A stretch of 64,000 nt of DNA from Bizionia paragorgiae (GCF_900107625.1 NZ_FNQK01000016.1:1-64000); one strand, 5' to 3'; shown: positions 46,801 through 56,536, counted from the first letter of the stretch. A program made the numbers and translations. The notes: generated by a model from the sequence alone, not told the origin.

Positions 46801-49800
46801 AATGTTATCGATACGCCTACCGAAAGTTGGGCCGGAATTACAAGAGGTTTAGCGTCTACAGATTTTGAACAAGCGAATGTAGAATATATTGAATTCTGGT
46901 TGCAAGACCCTTTTCAAGATAACCCTACAAACCCAGGAGGGAAGCTAGTCTTTAACCTAGGAAGTATCTCTGAAGATATTTTAAAAGACGGTAGGAAACA
47001 ATATGAAAATGGTTTGCCTAAAGATGGTAATGTTGCATTATTGCCGCAAACGGATTACGAAACTGTTGTACCACAAAATCAAGCCTTAATTTATGCGTTC
47101 GATTCTACGGGACAAGAGCGTGTTAATCAAGATGTAGGATACGACGGCTATAACGATGCAGAAGAAGCGGCTGTATTTGCTGCTTTTGGCGGATTGCCAG
47201 ATCCTGCGAACGATAACTACCAGTATTTTATCGATGCCGAAGGTGATGTTTTAGAACGTTATAAACGCTATAATAATGTTCAAGGGAACTCTCCTGATAC
47301 CTTTAGCGATACCAATCGTGGTTCGACTACACAACCAGATGTAGAAGATGTGAATAGAGATAATACCATGAATACTATCGATAGTTATTTTGAGTATATC
47401 CTAGAAATTACACGACCTAACCTACCTATCAATTCATTAAATGAAATAACAGCAAACAACCCGATAGGAGAGTTTATAAAAGATTTAAAAATTAGACCTC
47501 GTGTTATGCCTAATGGGGATACCGAGCAAGTGCGCTGGTACCAATTTAGAGTTCCAGTAAACGTGCCACTATCGACATTTGATGATCCTACAATTCCACA
47601 GTATAACAGACAAAATGGAATTACAGATTTTAGATCTATACGTTTTGCACGTATGTATCTTGAGAATTTTAGTGAGCAAACAACATTCCGTTTTGGGACA
47701 TTAGAGCTGGTTAGAAGTGATTGGAGACGTTATACAAAAGCATTAGATGAAAATGATGCGAGTCCAGACGATCCTCAAACCGATTTTTCTGTTGGTGCCG
47801 TGAGTACTCAAACTAACGATGGTAATTACGTGTCTCCTCCGGGTGTTGAGCCAGAACGTTTAAATAATAACAATACGATTGTCGACCAAAATGAGCAGGC
47901 TTTAGTGGTTAATGTCTGCGGATTAGAGACCGAAGATTCTAGGGCGGTTTATAAAAATATTAGTGTCGATATGAGACAGTATAAACGTCTGCGTATGTTT
48001 ATGCACGCTAGAGAAGGGGATATCCCTGGGCTTGGCGATAACGACCTGGTTGGTTTTATAAGAATGGGTAACGATTTAACTCAAAACTATTACCAAATAG
48101 AGGTGCCTTTATCGGTATATAATGGCGGGGGACAACCTGTAGATTATTGGCCGGAAAGTAATGAGATTAATATTGAATTAGAATTGTTACAACGTCTAAA
48201 ATCATTAGGAATAAGTGATGGCTCTTTATCGAATGAGGACGCTTCGTTTTACGATGTGGTAGGTAATGAATTAATACCAGTACCATTTGCCGATCAATAT
48301 CAAGGTTACGTTACCGGTCAGCACCGTGTGGCGATAAAAGGAAATCCTAATTTCGGAGCGATTAGAACCCTGATGGTAGGGGTTAAAAACGCTTCAGGTT
48401 TTGAGTCTTGTGGAGAGATCTGGTATAATGAATTGCGTTTGTCAGAAATGGATAACGAGGGCGGATGGGCTGCTGTTTTAAGCTTGGATACCAATATGGC
48501 CGATTTTGCAAATGTTAGTGCTACTGGGCGTATGTCTACCGCAGGCTTTGGGTCTATCGATCAAGGTCCAAATCAACGTAGTCGTGAAGATGTAAAACAA
48601 TACGATGTGGTCACCAATGTTAATATCGGTCAGCTATTACCAAAAAAATGGGGACTTCAAGTGCCTTTTAATTACGGTCAAGCCGAAGAGTTAATTACAC
48701 CACAATACGATCAGCAATACGAAGATCTGAAACTGCAAACACGTTTAGATGCTGCAGAAACAGAATCGGAGCGCGACGTGATTCGTGAGCAATCTGAAGA
48801 ATATACGAAGCGAAAAAGTATTAACTTTATTGGTGTTCGTAAAAATAGAACGGGTGAAGCGAAACCGCAACTGTACGATGTCGAAAACTTAACTTTAAAC
48901 TATTCTTATAACAAAGTAGAGCACCGTGATTTTGAAATAGAACGCTCGGTAGATAAACAGTTACGCGCCGGAGTAAATTATGCGTATAACTTTCAACCAA
49001 AAGTAATTGAACCTTTTAAAAAGAACGATTCGCTATTTACAGGGAAATACTGGAAACTATTAAAAGACTTTAATGTTAATTTACTACCAGCAAGTTTTAC
49101 GGTAAATACCGATGTAAACAGACAATTTAATCGTCAGCTCTTTAGAGAGGTAGAATTGGGAGGTAATAATATTGGATTAGAAGAACTGTACAGAAGAAAT
49201 TACACCTTCGATTTTCAGTATAACGTGAATTGGAATTTAACAAAATCATTAGCCTTTAATTTCTCGGCTTCCAATAATAATATTGTAAGAAATTATTTTA
49301 AGGAAGGAAATATTCGTGGCGAACAAGATCCTGAATTGGATGTGTGGGATGGTTTATTAGATTTTGGAGATCCCAATAGACAGTACCAATTGTTAGGGGT
49401 GAATTACGAAATCCCTATCAATAAAATCCCTGTGTTAAGTTTTATAAAAGCAACTTATGCTTATACCGGAGAATTTCAATGGCAAAAAGGATCTGATTTA
49501 TTTGGTGATATTGTTGGAGATGATGGGATATCTTACGATTTAGGGAACTCGATTTCTAATGGTAATACGCACAACATTAACTCGACCTTGGATATGAATA
49601 AACTGTATAAAGCAGTAGGGTTGGTTAAAAAGAGAAAGACGGGTCGTATAGGAAAAGTCAGCCGTTTTGATCGTAATCCAGCAGGTCCGCCACCGGGTGC
49701 CGAAGACAGTAAAACGAAGAAAAAGACCAATACGAAAACCAGCACTTTAGCTAATATTGGTATCGATGTGTTAACGGTAGTAAAACGTATTCAAGCGAAC

Positions 49801-51114
49801 TACTCGGAAACCAATGGTACTTATATTCCTGGGTATTTAAACACACCGGGTTTTGTGGGCACGTTAAAACCAACCTTAGGATATACTTTTGGAAGTCAAC
49901 GCGATGTGAGAGAGTTAGCAGCACGAAATGGATGGCTAACCGTGTTTCCTGATTTTAATGAGCAGTATACTAAAAATAGAACCGAGCAATTGGATTTATC
50001 GGCGAACTTAGAGCCGTTTAACGATCTTAAAATTGATTTAGTAGGCTTTAGAACCTATGCCGAAAACTACACGGAGAACTATAGAATTACCGATGGGCTT
50101 TACGAGTCTTTAACACCAAATTCCTTTGGGAACTTAAGTATTTCTACCTTCACTTTTCCTACCGCTTTTGGTAAAAGTAATGAGGTGAGTTCTGATGCGT
50201 TTAATGAGTTTAGAGCGAATCGATTGTTAATTGCTCAACGCTTGGCAAGAGAGCGAGGAGCAGACCCGAATGCTGTTGATGCTGATGGATTTCCTTTAGG
50301 ATTTGGTAAAACAAGTCAAGCCGTTTTATTACCTGCCTTTGTGAGTGCTTATACCGGTCAGGATGCTAAGAAAGCGAAATTAGGAGCCATTAAAAATGTG
50401 CCTATTCCTAACTGGGATATTAAATACACAGGATTGATGAAAATGAAATGGTTTAAAGAACGTTTTAAACGCTTCTCTTTAAGTCATGGGTACCGCTCGA
50501 GTTATACAATCAATCAGTTTAGAACGAATTTAGATTTTAACGGTATAGATTACGGCATAGATTATGCGAGTCAGCCAGCCGAAGATATTGATCAAGCCGG
50601 AAACTTTAAAAATGAAAACTTATATAGTAACGTTAATTTAACCGAACTGTTTAGTCCGTTAATCCGAGTGGATTTCGAAATGAAGAATTCGGTAAAAGTC
50701 TTGGCCGAGCTAAAGAAAGACCGCCTACTTTCACTAAGTTTTGATAATAATTTAATGACCGAAATTCAAGGTAATGAATACGTATTGGGCTTAGGATACC
50801 GTTTTAAAGATGTGAGAATAAAATCAAAATTAGCAGGACCTAAAAAATCTATTGTTAGTGATTTAATAATGGAAGCGAATATTTCGGTTCGCGATAATAA
50901 AACCATTATTAGATATTTAGATGTCGATAATAATCAAATTACTAACGGACAGACTATTTACGGATTTAAATACAATGCGAATTACTCGTTTAGTAAAAAT
51001 CTAACCGGTATTTTCTACTTCGATTATACGTTTTCTGAATATGCTATTTCAACAGCATTTCCGCAAACCACAATACGATCTGGGCTGACTTTACGATATA
51101 ATTTCGGTAATTAG
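43843..51114 (+). CDS. sprA: SprA, outer-membrane translocon of the type IX secretion system
   Basis: 2423 aa. The start is a TTG codon (43843) giving a signal peptide KKYVLVLVLALTTSLVIAQD; no ATG lies upstream in frame after the ruvA stop. SprA N-terminal repeats are visible twice: GSLEMDLGVLFTKQDNP followed by FDFDQRISLSLLGKVG, and later GFNVPRGSVKVTAGG-type segments. Many alternating hydrophobic strands follow, consistent with the very large 36-strand barrel known for this protein, and the protein ends in an aromatic-rich strand (SGLTLRYNFGN). Exports proteins with C-terminal T9SS domains and gliding adhesins. The largest gene in the window; an Asn/Asp-rich composition is normal. Confidence 0.97.
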   Translation: MNTTNQKFQKSIKKYVLVLVLALTTSLVIAQDPPIPVVEQDSTKTGFVMSDIIMPNPQSIESQYTYDPKTDRYIYTETVGTFTINYPTILTPEEYQDLVFKENLKSYYKNKIDAFEGKKDNADEQQKNLLPEFYVNSGFFESIFGGNTIEVVPQGSLEMDLGVLFTKQDNPSFSPQNRSNFTFDFDQRISLSLLGKVGTRLQVTANYDTESTFDFQNLVKLEYTPTEDDIIQKIEVGNVSMPLNSSLISGAQSLFGVKTQLKFGKTTITGVFSEQKSDSQSVVAQGGGTLSEFDFYINDYDENRHFFLAQYFRNNYDKALSNYPYINSNVQITRAEVWVTNRSNRTENVRNIVALQDLGESGVIGNPGVTVTAGPNAFPSNKNNRLDPTNIGGPGSQLTPAIRDIATVQSGVTVPGFNEGFDYAKLENTRKLIEGQEYTLNTQLGYISLNQRLNNDEVLAVAFQFTVGGKVYQVGEFANDGVDATDVNTNSEGEVTNVTNNNLVLKLLKSSITSVSQPIWDLMMKNVYNTGAYQLSQEDFKLNIFYNEAAPLNYIRPVDGTSFGTDFEGNVIEETTLLQLFNLDRLNYNNDPQNGGDGFFDFVPGITVIPQNGKIVFTKVEPFGRYLFDVLDNDNNPGNNATDYAQDTYANPNQEKYVYDLLYKGTKTAALEENEKNKFQIKGRYKSEGGEGIPIGGFNVPRGSVKVTAGGRVLVEGVDYTVNYQLGRVQILDPALQASNTPIQVTTENNAIFGQQTKRFTGLNVEHQFNENFILGATYINLNERPITQKANYNTEPINNTMLGFNGNYSTEVPFFTRLVNKLPNVDTDAPSNLSVRGEFAYLLPGAPKGTDFNGEATAYVDDFEGSQNGIDLRSQQSWFLSSRPLNLGRIYSGTSASEDDNGLQNGYDRALLNWYNIDPIFYSSQRPSGLTDDDVSSLYTSRVFINELFPEQDIAQGQTSVINTLDLTIYPQERGPYNFKPGTEDNVIDTPTESWAGITRGLASTDFEQANVEYIEFWLQDPFQDNPTNPGGKLVFNLGSISEDILKDGRKQYENGLPKDGNVALLPQTDYETVVPQNQALIYAFDSTGQERVNQDVGYDGYNDAEEAAVFAAFGGLPDPANDNYQYFIDAEGDVLERYKRYNNVQGNSPDTFSDTNRGSTTQPDVEDVNRDNTMNTIDSYFEYILEITRPNLPINSLNEITANNPIGEFIKDLKIRPRVMPNGDTEQVRWYQFRVPVNVPLSTFDDPTIPQYNRQNGITDFRSIRFARMYLENFSEQTTFRFGTLELVRSDWRRYTKALDENDASPDDPQTDFSVGAVSTQTNDGNYVSPPGVEPERLNNNNTIVDQNEQALVVNVCGLETEDSRAVYKNISVDMRQYKRLRMFMHAREGDIPGLGDNDLVGFIRMGNDLTQNYYQIEVPLSVYNGGGQPVDYWPESNEINIELELLQRLKSLGISDGSLSNEDASFYDVVGNELIPVPFADQYQGYVTGQHRVAIKGNPNFGAIRTLMVGVKNASGFESCGEIWYNELRLSEMDNEGGWAAVLSLDTNMADFANVSATGRMSTAGFGSIDQGPNQRSREDVKQYDVVTNVNIGQLLPKKWGLQVPFNYGQAEELITPQYDQQYEDLKLQTRLDAAETESERDVIREQSEEYTKRKSINFIGVRKNRTGEAKPQLYDVENLTLNYSYNKVEHRDFEIERSVDKQLRAGVNYAYNFQPKVIEPFKKNDSLFTGKYWKLLKDFNVNLLPASFTVNTDVNRQFNRQLFREVELGGNNIGLEELYRRNYTFDFQYNVNWNLTKSLAFNFSASNNNIVRNYFKEGNIRGEQDPELDVWDGLLDFGDPNRQYQLLGVNYEIPINKIPVLSFIKATYAYTGEFQWQKGSDLFGDIVGDDGISYDLGNSISNGNTHNINSTLDMNKLYKAVGLVKKRKTGRIGKVSRFDRNPAGPPPGAEDSKTKKKTNTKTSTLANIGIDVLTVVKRIQANYSETNGTYIPGYLNTPGFVGTLKPTLGYTFGSQRDVRELAARNGWLTVFPDFNEQYTKNRTEQLDLSANLEPFNDLKIDLVGFRTYAENYTENYRITDGLYESLTPNSFGNLSISTFTFPTAFGKSNEVSSDAFNEFRANRLLIAQRLARERGADPNAVDADGFPLGFGKTSQAVLLPAFVSAYTGQDAKKAKLGAIKNVPIPNWDIKYTGLMKMKWFKERFKRFSLSHGYRSSYTINQFRTNLDFNGIDYGIDYASQPAEDIDQAGNFKNENLYSNVNLTELFSPLIRVDFEMKNSVKVLAELKKDRLLSLSFDNNLMTEIQGNEYVLGLGYRFKDVRIKSKLAGPKKSIVSDLIMEANISVRDNKTIIRYLDVDNNQITNGQTIYGFKYNANYSFSKNLTGIFYFDYTFSEYAISTAFPQTTIRSGLTLRYNFGN

Positions 51115-51125
51115 TGATTTCTCAT

Positions 51126-51155
51126 TTGAAATACCGATTTGATTAAATACATTTG
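51126..51155 (+). promoter_or_regulatory. Promoter of gcvH
   Basis: TTG at 51126-51128, a spacer of exactly 19 bp, then TACATTTG at 51148-51155; the ATG follows 14 bp later. Perfect Bacteroidota sigma-A consensus. Confidence 0.8.
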
Positions 51156-51169
51156 TAAAAAATTAAATA

Positions 51170-51550
51170 ATGAATATACCATCAGAATTAAAGTATACTA
51201 AAGACCACGAGTGGGTTAAAGTAGAAGGAGACGTAGCAACTGTAGGAATTACAGATTTTGCACAAAGTGAATTAGGAGATATCGTTTATGTAGATATTGA
51301 CACGGTAGATGAAACTTTAGATATGGATGAAGTGTTTGGCTCTGTAGAAGCAGTAAAAACAGTTTCTGATTTATTTTTACCATTATCTGGAGAGGTTATC
51401 GCGTTTAATGAGGCATTAGAAGACGAGCCAGAAAAAGTTAATACTGATCCTTATGGAGAGGGCTGGATTATTAAACTAAAAGTCTCTGACGCTTCGGAAA
51501 TCGAAAAGTTACTATCAGATAGCGATTATAAAGCCCTAATTGGTGCTTAA
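51170..51550 (+). CDS. gcvH: Glycine cleavage system H protein
   Basis: 126 aa, usual length. The lipoylation motif is present in [15 protein letters not shown] (modified Lys at about residue 63). Carries the aminomethyl group between P and T proteins. The gcvP and gcvT genes are not in the window; in flavobacteria the H gene often sits alone beside the VanZ-like gene, as here. The last 11 bp overlap the next gene. Confidence 0.97.
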   Translation: MNIPSELKYTKDHEWVKVEGDVATVGITDFAQSELGDIVYVDIDTVDETLDMDEVFGSVEAVKTVSDLFLPLSGEVIAFNEALEDEPEKVNTDPYGEGWIIKLKVSDASEIEKLLSDSDYKALIGA

Positions 51551-51920
51551 AAAAAGTTTATTTTTATTAAGTATCGCGTATACTCTTGTGTTACTTTTAG
51601 CGAGTTTGTTAAACGTTAATAGTATCACTCAAGGGTTGCCCTCTAATAGCGATAAAATTTTACACATTGTGGCTCATGTTATGTTAACAGGGCTTTGGTT
51701 TTTAACTTTTTTAAAGACGTTTACAATAAATAGCCTAAAATCAATGGCTTATGCTTCGGTAATAGCAGTTGGTTTAGGTGTGCTAATAGAAGTGCTGCAA
51801 GGTGCGTTTACGCAAAACAGGACAACAGACATAAATGATGTCTTTGCGAATGTTTTAGGCACAGTTATTGTTGTGTTAGTGATACTAGGCTTACGCTTTA
51901 GAGAATTAAAAAATAAATAA
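51540..51920 (+). CDS. VanZ-like membrane protein
   Basis: 126 aa from a TTG (51540) or 125 from GTG (51543); no ATG fits. Four membrane helices; [20 protein letters not shown] and [29 protein letters not shown] match the VanZ-like family (conserved His and the DxxDxxAN-type motif). Translation is probably coupled to gcvH through the overlap. Function in this family outside glycopeptide resistance is unknown; no resistance context here. Confidence 0.88.
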   Translation: MVLKKSLFLLSIAYTLVLLLASLLNVNSITQGLPSNSDKILHIVAHVMLTGLWFLTFLKTFTINSLKSMAYASVIAVGLGVLIEVLQGAFTQNRTTDINDVFANVLGTVIVVLVILGLRFRELKNK

Positions 51921-51982
51921 ACCTTTTGCTATTTTTATAAATAAATACTTAAATTAGCAATCAGGAAAAACAAATTTAATTT

Positions 51983-52702
51983 ATGGAACCTAAAAAAAAT
52001 CCGAAATCTAATGTAGGGAGAAACAGTTCTCTTTATTTTGCGGTTGGGATGGTGTTAATGTTACTATTAACAAATTATGCCATCAACTACAAAACCTACG
52101 ATAAGGAGACCGTTGACATTGCTCAGATTAATGTTGATGATGAATTGGAAGAGGAAATTCCAATTACAAATCAAGCACCACCACCACCACCTCCTCCACC
52201 ACCGCCACCAGCACCAGAAGTGATTGATGTTATAGAGGATGAGGAAGAAATAGAGGAAACGGTTATCGAATCTACAGAGACAAATCAGGAAGAAGAGATT
52301 GTTGAAGTTGAAGAAGTGGTAATTGAAGAAATTGAAGAAGATGTAGAAGTGTCTTTTGCTGTTATTGAAAACGTGCCAATTTTTCCAGGTTGTGAAAGTG
52401 GTTCGAATGCACAGAAAAAGAAGTGTATGTCTGATAAAATTAATCAGTTAGTCGCTAGAAAGTTTGATGCTGAATTAGGTTCTGAACTTGGTTTAAGTGG
52501 AAAACAAAAAATTAGTGTTTTCTTTACTATTGATAAAATAGGAAACATTGTAAATGTTAGAACTAGAGCACCGCACCCAAGATTAGAAAAAGAGGCGGAA
52601 CGTGTTGTAGGTTTAATACCTCAAATGAAACCAGGTAAACAAAGAGGGAAGCCTGTAAAAGTAACGTTCTTCTTGCCAATTTCATTTAACATTCAAGACT
52701 AA
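51983..52702 (+). CDS. TonB family energy transducer (polyproline form)
   Basis: 239 aa. N-terminal cytoplasmic stretch, one membrane helix (about 17-36), a periplasmic spacer with a run of about eleven prolines followed by a very acidic Glu/Val segment (about 78-125), then a C-terminal TonB domain starting near NVPIFPGCES. Two cysteines (PGCES and KKKCMSDK) could form a disulfide, a pattern common in Bacteroidota TonB proteins. Couples proton motive force to outer-membrane transporters. Followed by its own terminator. Confidence 0.93.
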   Translation: MEPKKNPKSNVGRNSSLYFAVGMVLMLLLTNYAINYKTYDKETVDIAQINVDDELEEEIPITNQAPPPPPPPPPPPAPEVIDVIEDEEEIEETVIESTETNQEEEIVEVEEVVIEEIEEDVEVSFAVIENVPIFPGCESGSNAQKKKCMSDKINQLVARKFDAELGSELGLSGKQKISVFFTIDKIGNIVNVRTRAPHPRLEKEAERVVGLIPQMKPGKQRGKPVKVTFFLPISFNIQD

Positions 52703-52731
52703 ATAAAACCTAGAGTTTTAAATCATATTTT

Positions 52732-52763
52732 AAATCCTGCTACATTGTGTAGCGGGATTTTTT
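52732..52763 (+). terminator. Terminator between the two tonB genes
   Basis: AAATCCTGCTACA-TTG-TGTAGCGGGATTT followed by T tract; one G-T pair in the stem. Confidence 0.85.
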
Positions 52764-52818
52764 GTTTGGTATACTTATTGGTGTTTTAATAATACATTAA
52801 CATTTAAACTTATGTATC

Positions 52819-53631
52819 ATGAAGAATTCAATACAAAAAATAAATAATACCTTAAAGATTAAGAGTTTTGTTGGTGAAAAAGGTAAGAAGGATACGGATT
52901 TAAGGTCAAATTCAACACTGTACTTTCAAATAGGACTGATTATTTGTTTGTTAGGGGCTTATTTAGCCTTGGAATCTAGAACAGAGGTTAAAAGCAAACG
53001 ACTAATTTTTCAAGACGTTCAGGTGACTGATGAATGGGACTACACCGAAAGTAACTTTGAAGTCTATACAATACCCGAACCCAAAATAGAAGCGGTAGGT
53101 GAAAAGGAAACCGTTGTTATTACCGATGATATTCGGGTTACTGATAACGAGGCTAAAAATGCTAAAGAAGATGTCGATTTTATTACCGAGCAAGAACAGC
53201 AGTTTAAAGGGGCTGCTAAGCAAGTGGTGCCTACTAGCGCGCGCGAGTTGGTCGTAGAAAAACCAGAAGAGCCTGTAAGTATTTTAGCAGTTCAGTTTGT
53301 TCCTGTGTATCCTGGATGTGAAAGTGAAACTACAAATTTAGGGCGACGTCAATGTATGTCTGATAAATTAAGAGAACATATTAGAAAACAATTTGATGGC
53401 GATATAGGTGCAGATCTTGGTCTTAATGGTCGCCAGAAAATAGATGTGCTTTTTAAAATCAATAAACAGGGAGAAGTTGTTATATTAAAAACAAGAGCGC
53501 CACGCCGTGAATTGGAGAAAGAAGCACAACGAGTGGTTTCAAAAGTGCCTACTATGCAGCCCGGAAAGAACGGGGATAGCGTGGTAGAAATCTTATACAG
53601 TTTACCGATTGTTTTTGATGTTCAAGACTAA
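52819..53631 (+). CDS. TonB family protein, paralogue without polyproline
   Basis: 270 aa. One membrane helix at about 37-55 (LYFQIGLIICLLGAYLAL), a charged spacer without the proline run of its neighbour, and a C-terminal domain (from about 160) closely similar to the upstream protein: VYPGCES...RRQCMSDKLREHIRKQFDGDIGADLGLNGRQKI against PGCESGS...KKKCMSDKINQLVARKFD. Clearly a tandem duplication. The spacer loss may give a shorter periplasmic reach. The ATG at 52819 follows a second possible ATG at 52812. Confidence 0.92.
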   Translation: MKNSIQKINNTLKIKSFVGEKGKKDTDLRSNSTLYFQIGLIICLLGAYLALESRTEVKSKRLIFQDVQVTDEWDYTESNFEVYTIPEPKIEAVGEKETVVITDDIRVTDNEAKNAKEDVDFITEQEQQFKGAAKQVVPTSARELVVEKPEEPVSILAVQFVPVYPGCESETTNLGRRQCMSDKLREHIRKQFDGDIGADLGLNGRQKIDVLFKINKQGEVVILKTRAPRRELEKEAQRVVSKVPTMQPGKNGDSVVEILYSLPIVFDVQD

Positions 53632-53830
53632 GTCCTAGGAAATAAGAGGATGTTCGGATGAGGTATATTTACTAAGCGATTAGTCTTTATCTTATTTGGT
53701 TGTTACCTCTAAAGCTTTTTTCTTTGCTTACTTAATCTATTATTAGTTTAATTCTAGATAAAAAGTTATTTTTAATATATTCCCATTTCGCTTAGGACTT
53801 AAAACAGACTTATTTAATTGGTGTTTTGAT
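53632..53830. other. Intergenic stretch before ctaB
   Basis: Nothing recognisable beyond AT-rich sequence; no open frame. The ctaB promoter follows it. Confidence 0.5.
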
Positions 53831-53860
53831 TTGTAGAATTACTTTTTCAAAGTATCTTTG
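53831..53860 (+). promoter_or_regulatory. Promoter of the ctaB operon
   Basis: TTG at 53831-53833, 19-bp spacer, TATCTTTG at 53853-53860. Exact consensus; 38 bp before the TTG start of ctaB. Confidence 0.8.
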
Positions 53861-53898
53861 CAGGAGCTAAAAAATAGCTTGTAAAGCAAAGCCATATT

Positions 53899-54792
53899 TT
53901 GAGTACAACAGCAACACCAATCGTAAAACACAGTTTACTTTCAGATTTTAAAGAAATCACAAAAATGCGACTCGCATTAAGTGTGGTGTTTTCTTCTATA
54001 GCGGGGTATCTCCTTGGGGTAGACGAAGTGAGTTTTAAAGTGTTGATCCTACTCGCTTTTGGTGGGTATTTTATGGTGGGCGCTTCAAATGCTTTTAATC
54101 AAATTATTGAAAAAGATTTAGATGCACTTATGCATCGTACTAAAAACAGACCGATTCCTTCGGGAAGGATGTCTGTTAAAACAGCATTTGTAATAGCAAC
54201 ACTTTTTACAGTTCTAGGTCTCGCTATTTTATATTCGATAAATAAGCAAACAGCAATGTTTGGGGCGATTTCTATTTTTCTTTACACCTGTGTGTATACC
54301 CCTTTAAAAACTAAAACACCCTTATCTGTATTTGTAGGAGCTATTCCTGGTGCGATCCCTTTTATGTTAGGGTGGGTCGCTGCTACCGATAACTTCGGTA
54401 TCGAACCTGGGACCTTATTCGCTTTACAATTTTTCTGGCAATTCCCGCATTTCTGGGCAATTGGTTGGTTTTTGTATACCGATTATAAGCGTGGCGGGTT
54501 TTTTATGTTGCCAACAGGTAAACAGGATAAAGGTACCGCAGTGCAAACCATAATGTATACCGTATGGACTATTTTAATCTCTATAGTTCCTGTACTGGGG
54601 ATAACTGGGGAGTTAAAACTATCTATCGTTGCAGCTATTATTGTATTCGCGTTCGGACTTTTTATGCTGTTCTACGCCATACAGTTGTTTAAAAAAATGA
54701 CAGAACAAGCAGCTAAGCAATTAATGTTAGCTAGTGTGTTATATATTACTTTAATTCAAATTGTCTACGTTGTAGATAAATTTATTCGATAA
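53899..54792 (+). CDS. ctaB: Protoheme IX farnesyltransferase (heme O synthase)
   Basis: 297 aa from a TTG start (53899), giving MSTTATPIVKHSLLSDFKEITKMRLALS. UbiA-family membrane prenyltransferase, about nine helices. The Asp-rich motif is NAFNQIIEKDLDALMHRTKNRPIPSG (NxxxDxxxD type, around 65-90); DYKRGGFFMLP supplies the second conserved region. Makes heme O for the aa3-type oxidase. Two bp before the next gene. Confidence 0.95.
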   Translation: MSTTATPIVKHSLLSDFKEITKMRLALSVVFSSIAGYLLGVDEVSFKVLILLAFGGYFMVGASNAFNQIIEKDLDALMHRTKNRPIPSGRMSVKTAFVIATLFTVLGLAILYSINKQTAMFGAISIFLYTCVYTPLKTKTPLSVFVGAIPGAIPFMLGWVAATDNFGIEPGTLFALQFFWQFPHFWAIGWFLYTDYKRGGFFMLPTGKQDKGTAVQTIMYTVWTILISIVPVLGITGELKLSIVAAIIVFAFGLFMLFYAIQLFKKMTEQAAKQLMLASVLYITLIQIVYVVDKFIR

Positions 54793-54794
54793 CT

Positions 54795-55376
54795 ATGGAC
54801 TTAACTCAGGGAACTCTCCAAGAAAAAAATAATAGAGCCAAGAAAATGATGCTATGGTTTGGTATCATTTCACTAATAATGACGTTTGCAGGATTTACAA
54901 GTGCTGTAATTGTTAGTAGCTCAAGACCAGACTGGTCGGCAGATATGCAATTGCCAAACGTATTTATTTATAGTGTGTTTGCAATTGTTATTAGTAGCAT
55001 TACCTTTATCCTTGCTAAACGCGCCCTTAAACAAGACGATAGAAAAAAGACTTCGATTTTATTATTGATTACTTTAGTATTAGGGAGTGTATTTATCACC
55101 TTACAGTTTGTCGGTTTCGGACAATTAATAGATGCAGGGTACTATTTAACGGGACCAACTAGTGATCCTAAGGCTTCTTTTGTCTTTTTAATCGCTTTTG
55201 TCCACATTTTACACGTGCTAGTAGGCCTTATTTGCCTAGTCGTTGTAATTTATAATCATTTTAAACAAAAGTATACAGCCACTAATATGCTAGGTATGGA
55301 ATTGGCCGCAACTTTTTGGCATTTTGTTGATATACTTTGGGTCTATCTCTTTTTGTTTTTATATTTCTTAAGCTAG
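54795..55376 (+). CDS. Cytochrome c oxidase subunit III family protein, short form
   Basis: 193 aa, five membrane helices. Family marks: SSSRPDW near residue 42, FVHILHVLVGLICL (about 136-149), and the terminal ELAATFWHFVDILWVYLFLFLYFL. Starts directly after ctaB. It is the first of two subunit III-like genes here; such pairs are usual in Bacteroidota cox loci. Confidence 0.92.
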   Translation: MDLTQGTLQEKNNRAKKMMLWFGIISLIMTFAGFTSAVIVSSSRPDWSADMQLPNVFIYSVFAIVISSITFILAKRALKQDDRKKTSILLLITLVLGSVFITLQFVGFGQLIDAGYYLTGPTSDPKASFVFLIAFVHILHVLVGLICLVVVIYNHFKQKYTATNMLGMELAATFWHFVDILWVYLFLFLYFLS

Positions 55377-55515
55377 TTTTCTATTTAAAACGAGCCCACT
55401 CATAGCAGACAATTACAAACATTTTAACCGGAATACAAATTTTAATCATGTACTGTTTCTTTAGAATAATAAAATGATTATTTTTGTGCCACATATTAAA
55501 AACTAATTACACTTT

Positions 55516-56514
55516 ATGGATACTACAGTTGCAACTACTGGAAAAGAAGGTAAATTATGGGGAGGTGGTAATGAACCACTAAAAGCCAGTTATGGTAAAA
55601 TGATGATGTGGTTTTTTATCGTATCAGATGCCTTAACATTCTCTGGGTTTCTAGCAGCCTATGGATTTTCAAGATTTAAATTTATTGATTCTTGGCCAAT
55701 TGCCGATGAGGTGTTTACACACGTACCGTTTTTTCACGGTAGCTATCCAATGATCTATGTAGCGTTTATGACGTTTATTTTGATTATGTCTTCAGTAACT
55801 ATGGTATTAGCCGTAGATGCAGGACACCACATGAATAAAAACAAAGTAACATGGTACATGTTCCTTACCGTGATTGGTGGTATTATCTTTATTGGTTCTC
55901 AAGCTTGGGAGTGGAATACTTTCATTAAAGGAGAATACGGAGCAGTTCAAACTAAAGGTGGTAATATCTTACAATTTGGTCAATATGAAACTGTAGACGG
56001 TAAAGAAACCTTTAAAAGGGTAGCAATAGCCGATTTCGCTAAAGCAACAAATCCTGATCGTGTATTACACGAAAGAAAAAATGGGCTGTGGTATGTAACC
56101 GAAGCACCTTTACCAGAATTTACTATTGAAGAGGTGTTAACAGGATTAAAAGCAAATCCAGAGGTTTTAGTAAGAACTCAAATGCTAACCGAAGAAGGAC
56201 ACAAAACAGTCTTATCTCGTGAAGAGTCTTTACAACAAATTGCAGAAAATGGTAAATTAGTTGTTCACGGTGCAAACCTTAAAGTGAATGAGTATGGTGC
56301 GCCGATCTTTGCAGACTTCTTTTTCTTTATCACAGGATTCCACGGATTCCACGTATTTACGGGGATTCTTCTTAATATTATCGTTTTCTTTAATGTCCTT
56401 TTAGGAACTTACGAAAGACGTGGTAGTTACGAAATGGTGGAAAAAGTAGGTTTATACTGGCACTTTGTAGATTTAGTATGGGTATTCGTATTCACATTCT
56501 TCTACTTAGTTTAA
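55516..56514 (+). CDS. Cytochrome c oxidase subunit III, long form
   Basis: 332 aa. Similar helices to the preceding gene, but with an extra soluble insertion of about 100 residues (roughly 145-250, between helices), then GFHGFHVFTGILLNII and the ending GLYWHFVDLVWVFVFTFFYLV. A TATTTTTG -7-like element lies at 55479-55486 in the 139-bp gap, so a second promoter is possible. The insertion is a Bacteroidota trait; its role is unknown. Confidence 0.93.
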   Translation: MDTTVATTGKEGKLWGGGNEPLKASYGKMMMWFFIVSDALTFSGFLAAYGFSRFKFIDSWPIADEVFTHVPFFHGSYPMIYVAFMTFILIMSSVTMVLAVDAGHHMNKNKVTWYMFLTVIGGIIFIGSQAWEWNTFIKGEYGAVQTKGGNILQFGQYETVDGKETFKRVAIADFAKATNPDRVLHERKNGLWYVTEAPLPEFTIEEVLTGLKANPEVLVRTQMLTEEGHKTVLSREESLQQIAENGKLVVHGANLKVNEYGAPIFADFFFFITGFHGFHVFTGILLNIIVFFNVLLGTYERRGSYEMVEKVGLYWHFVDLVWVFVFTFFYLV

Positions 56515-56536
56515 TTCATAATAAGAATATTTAAAA

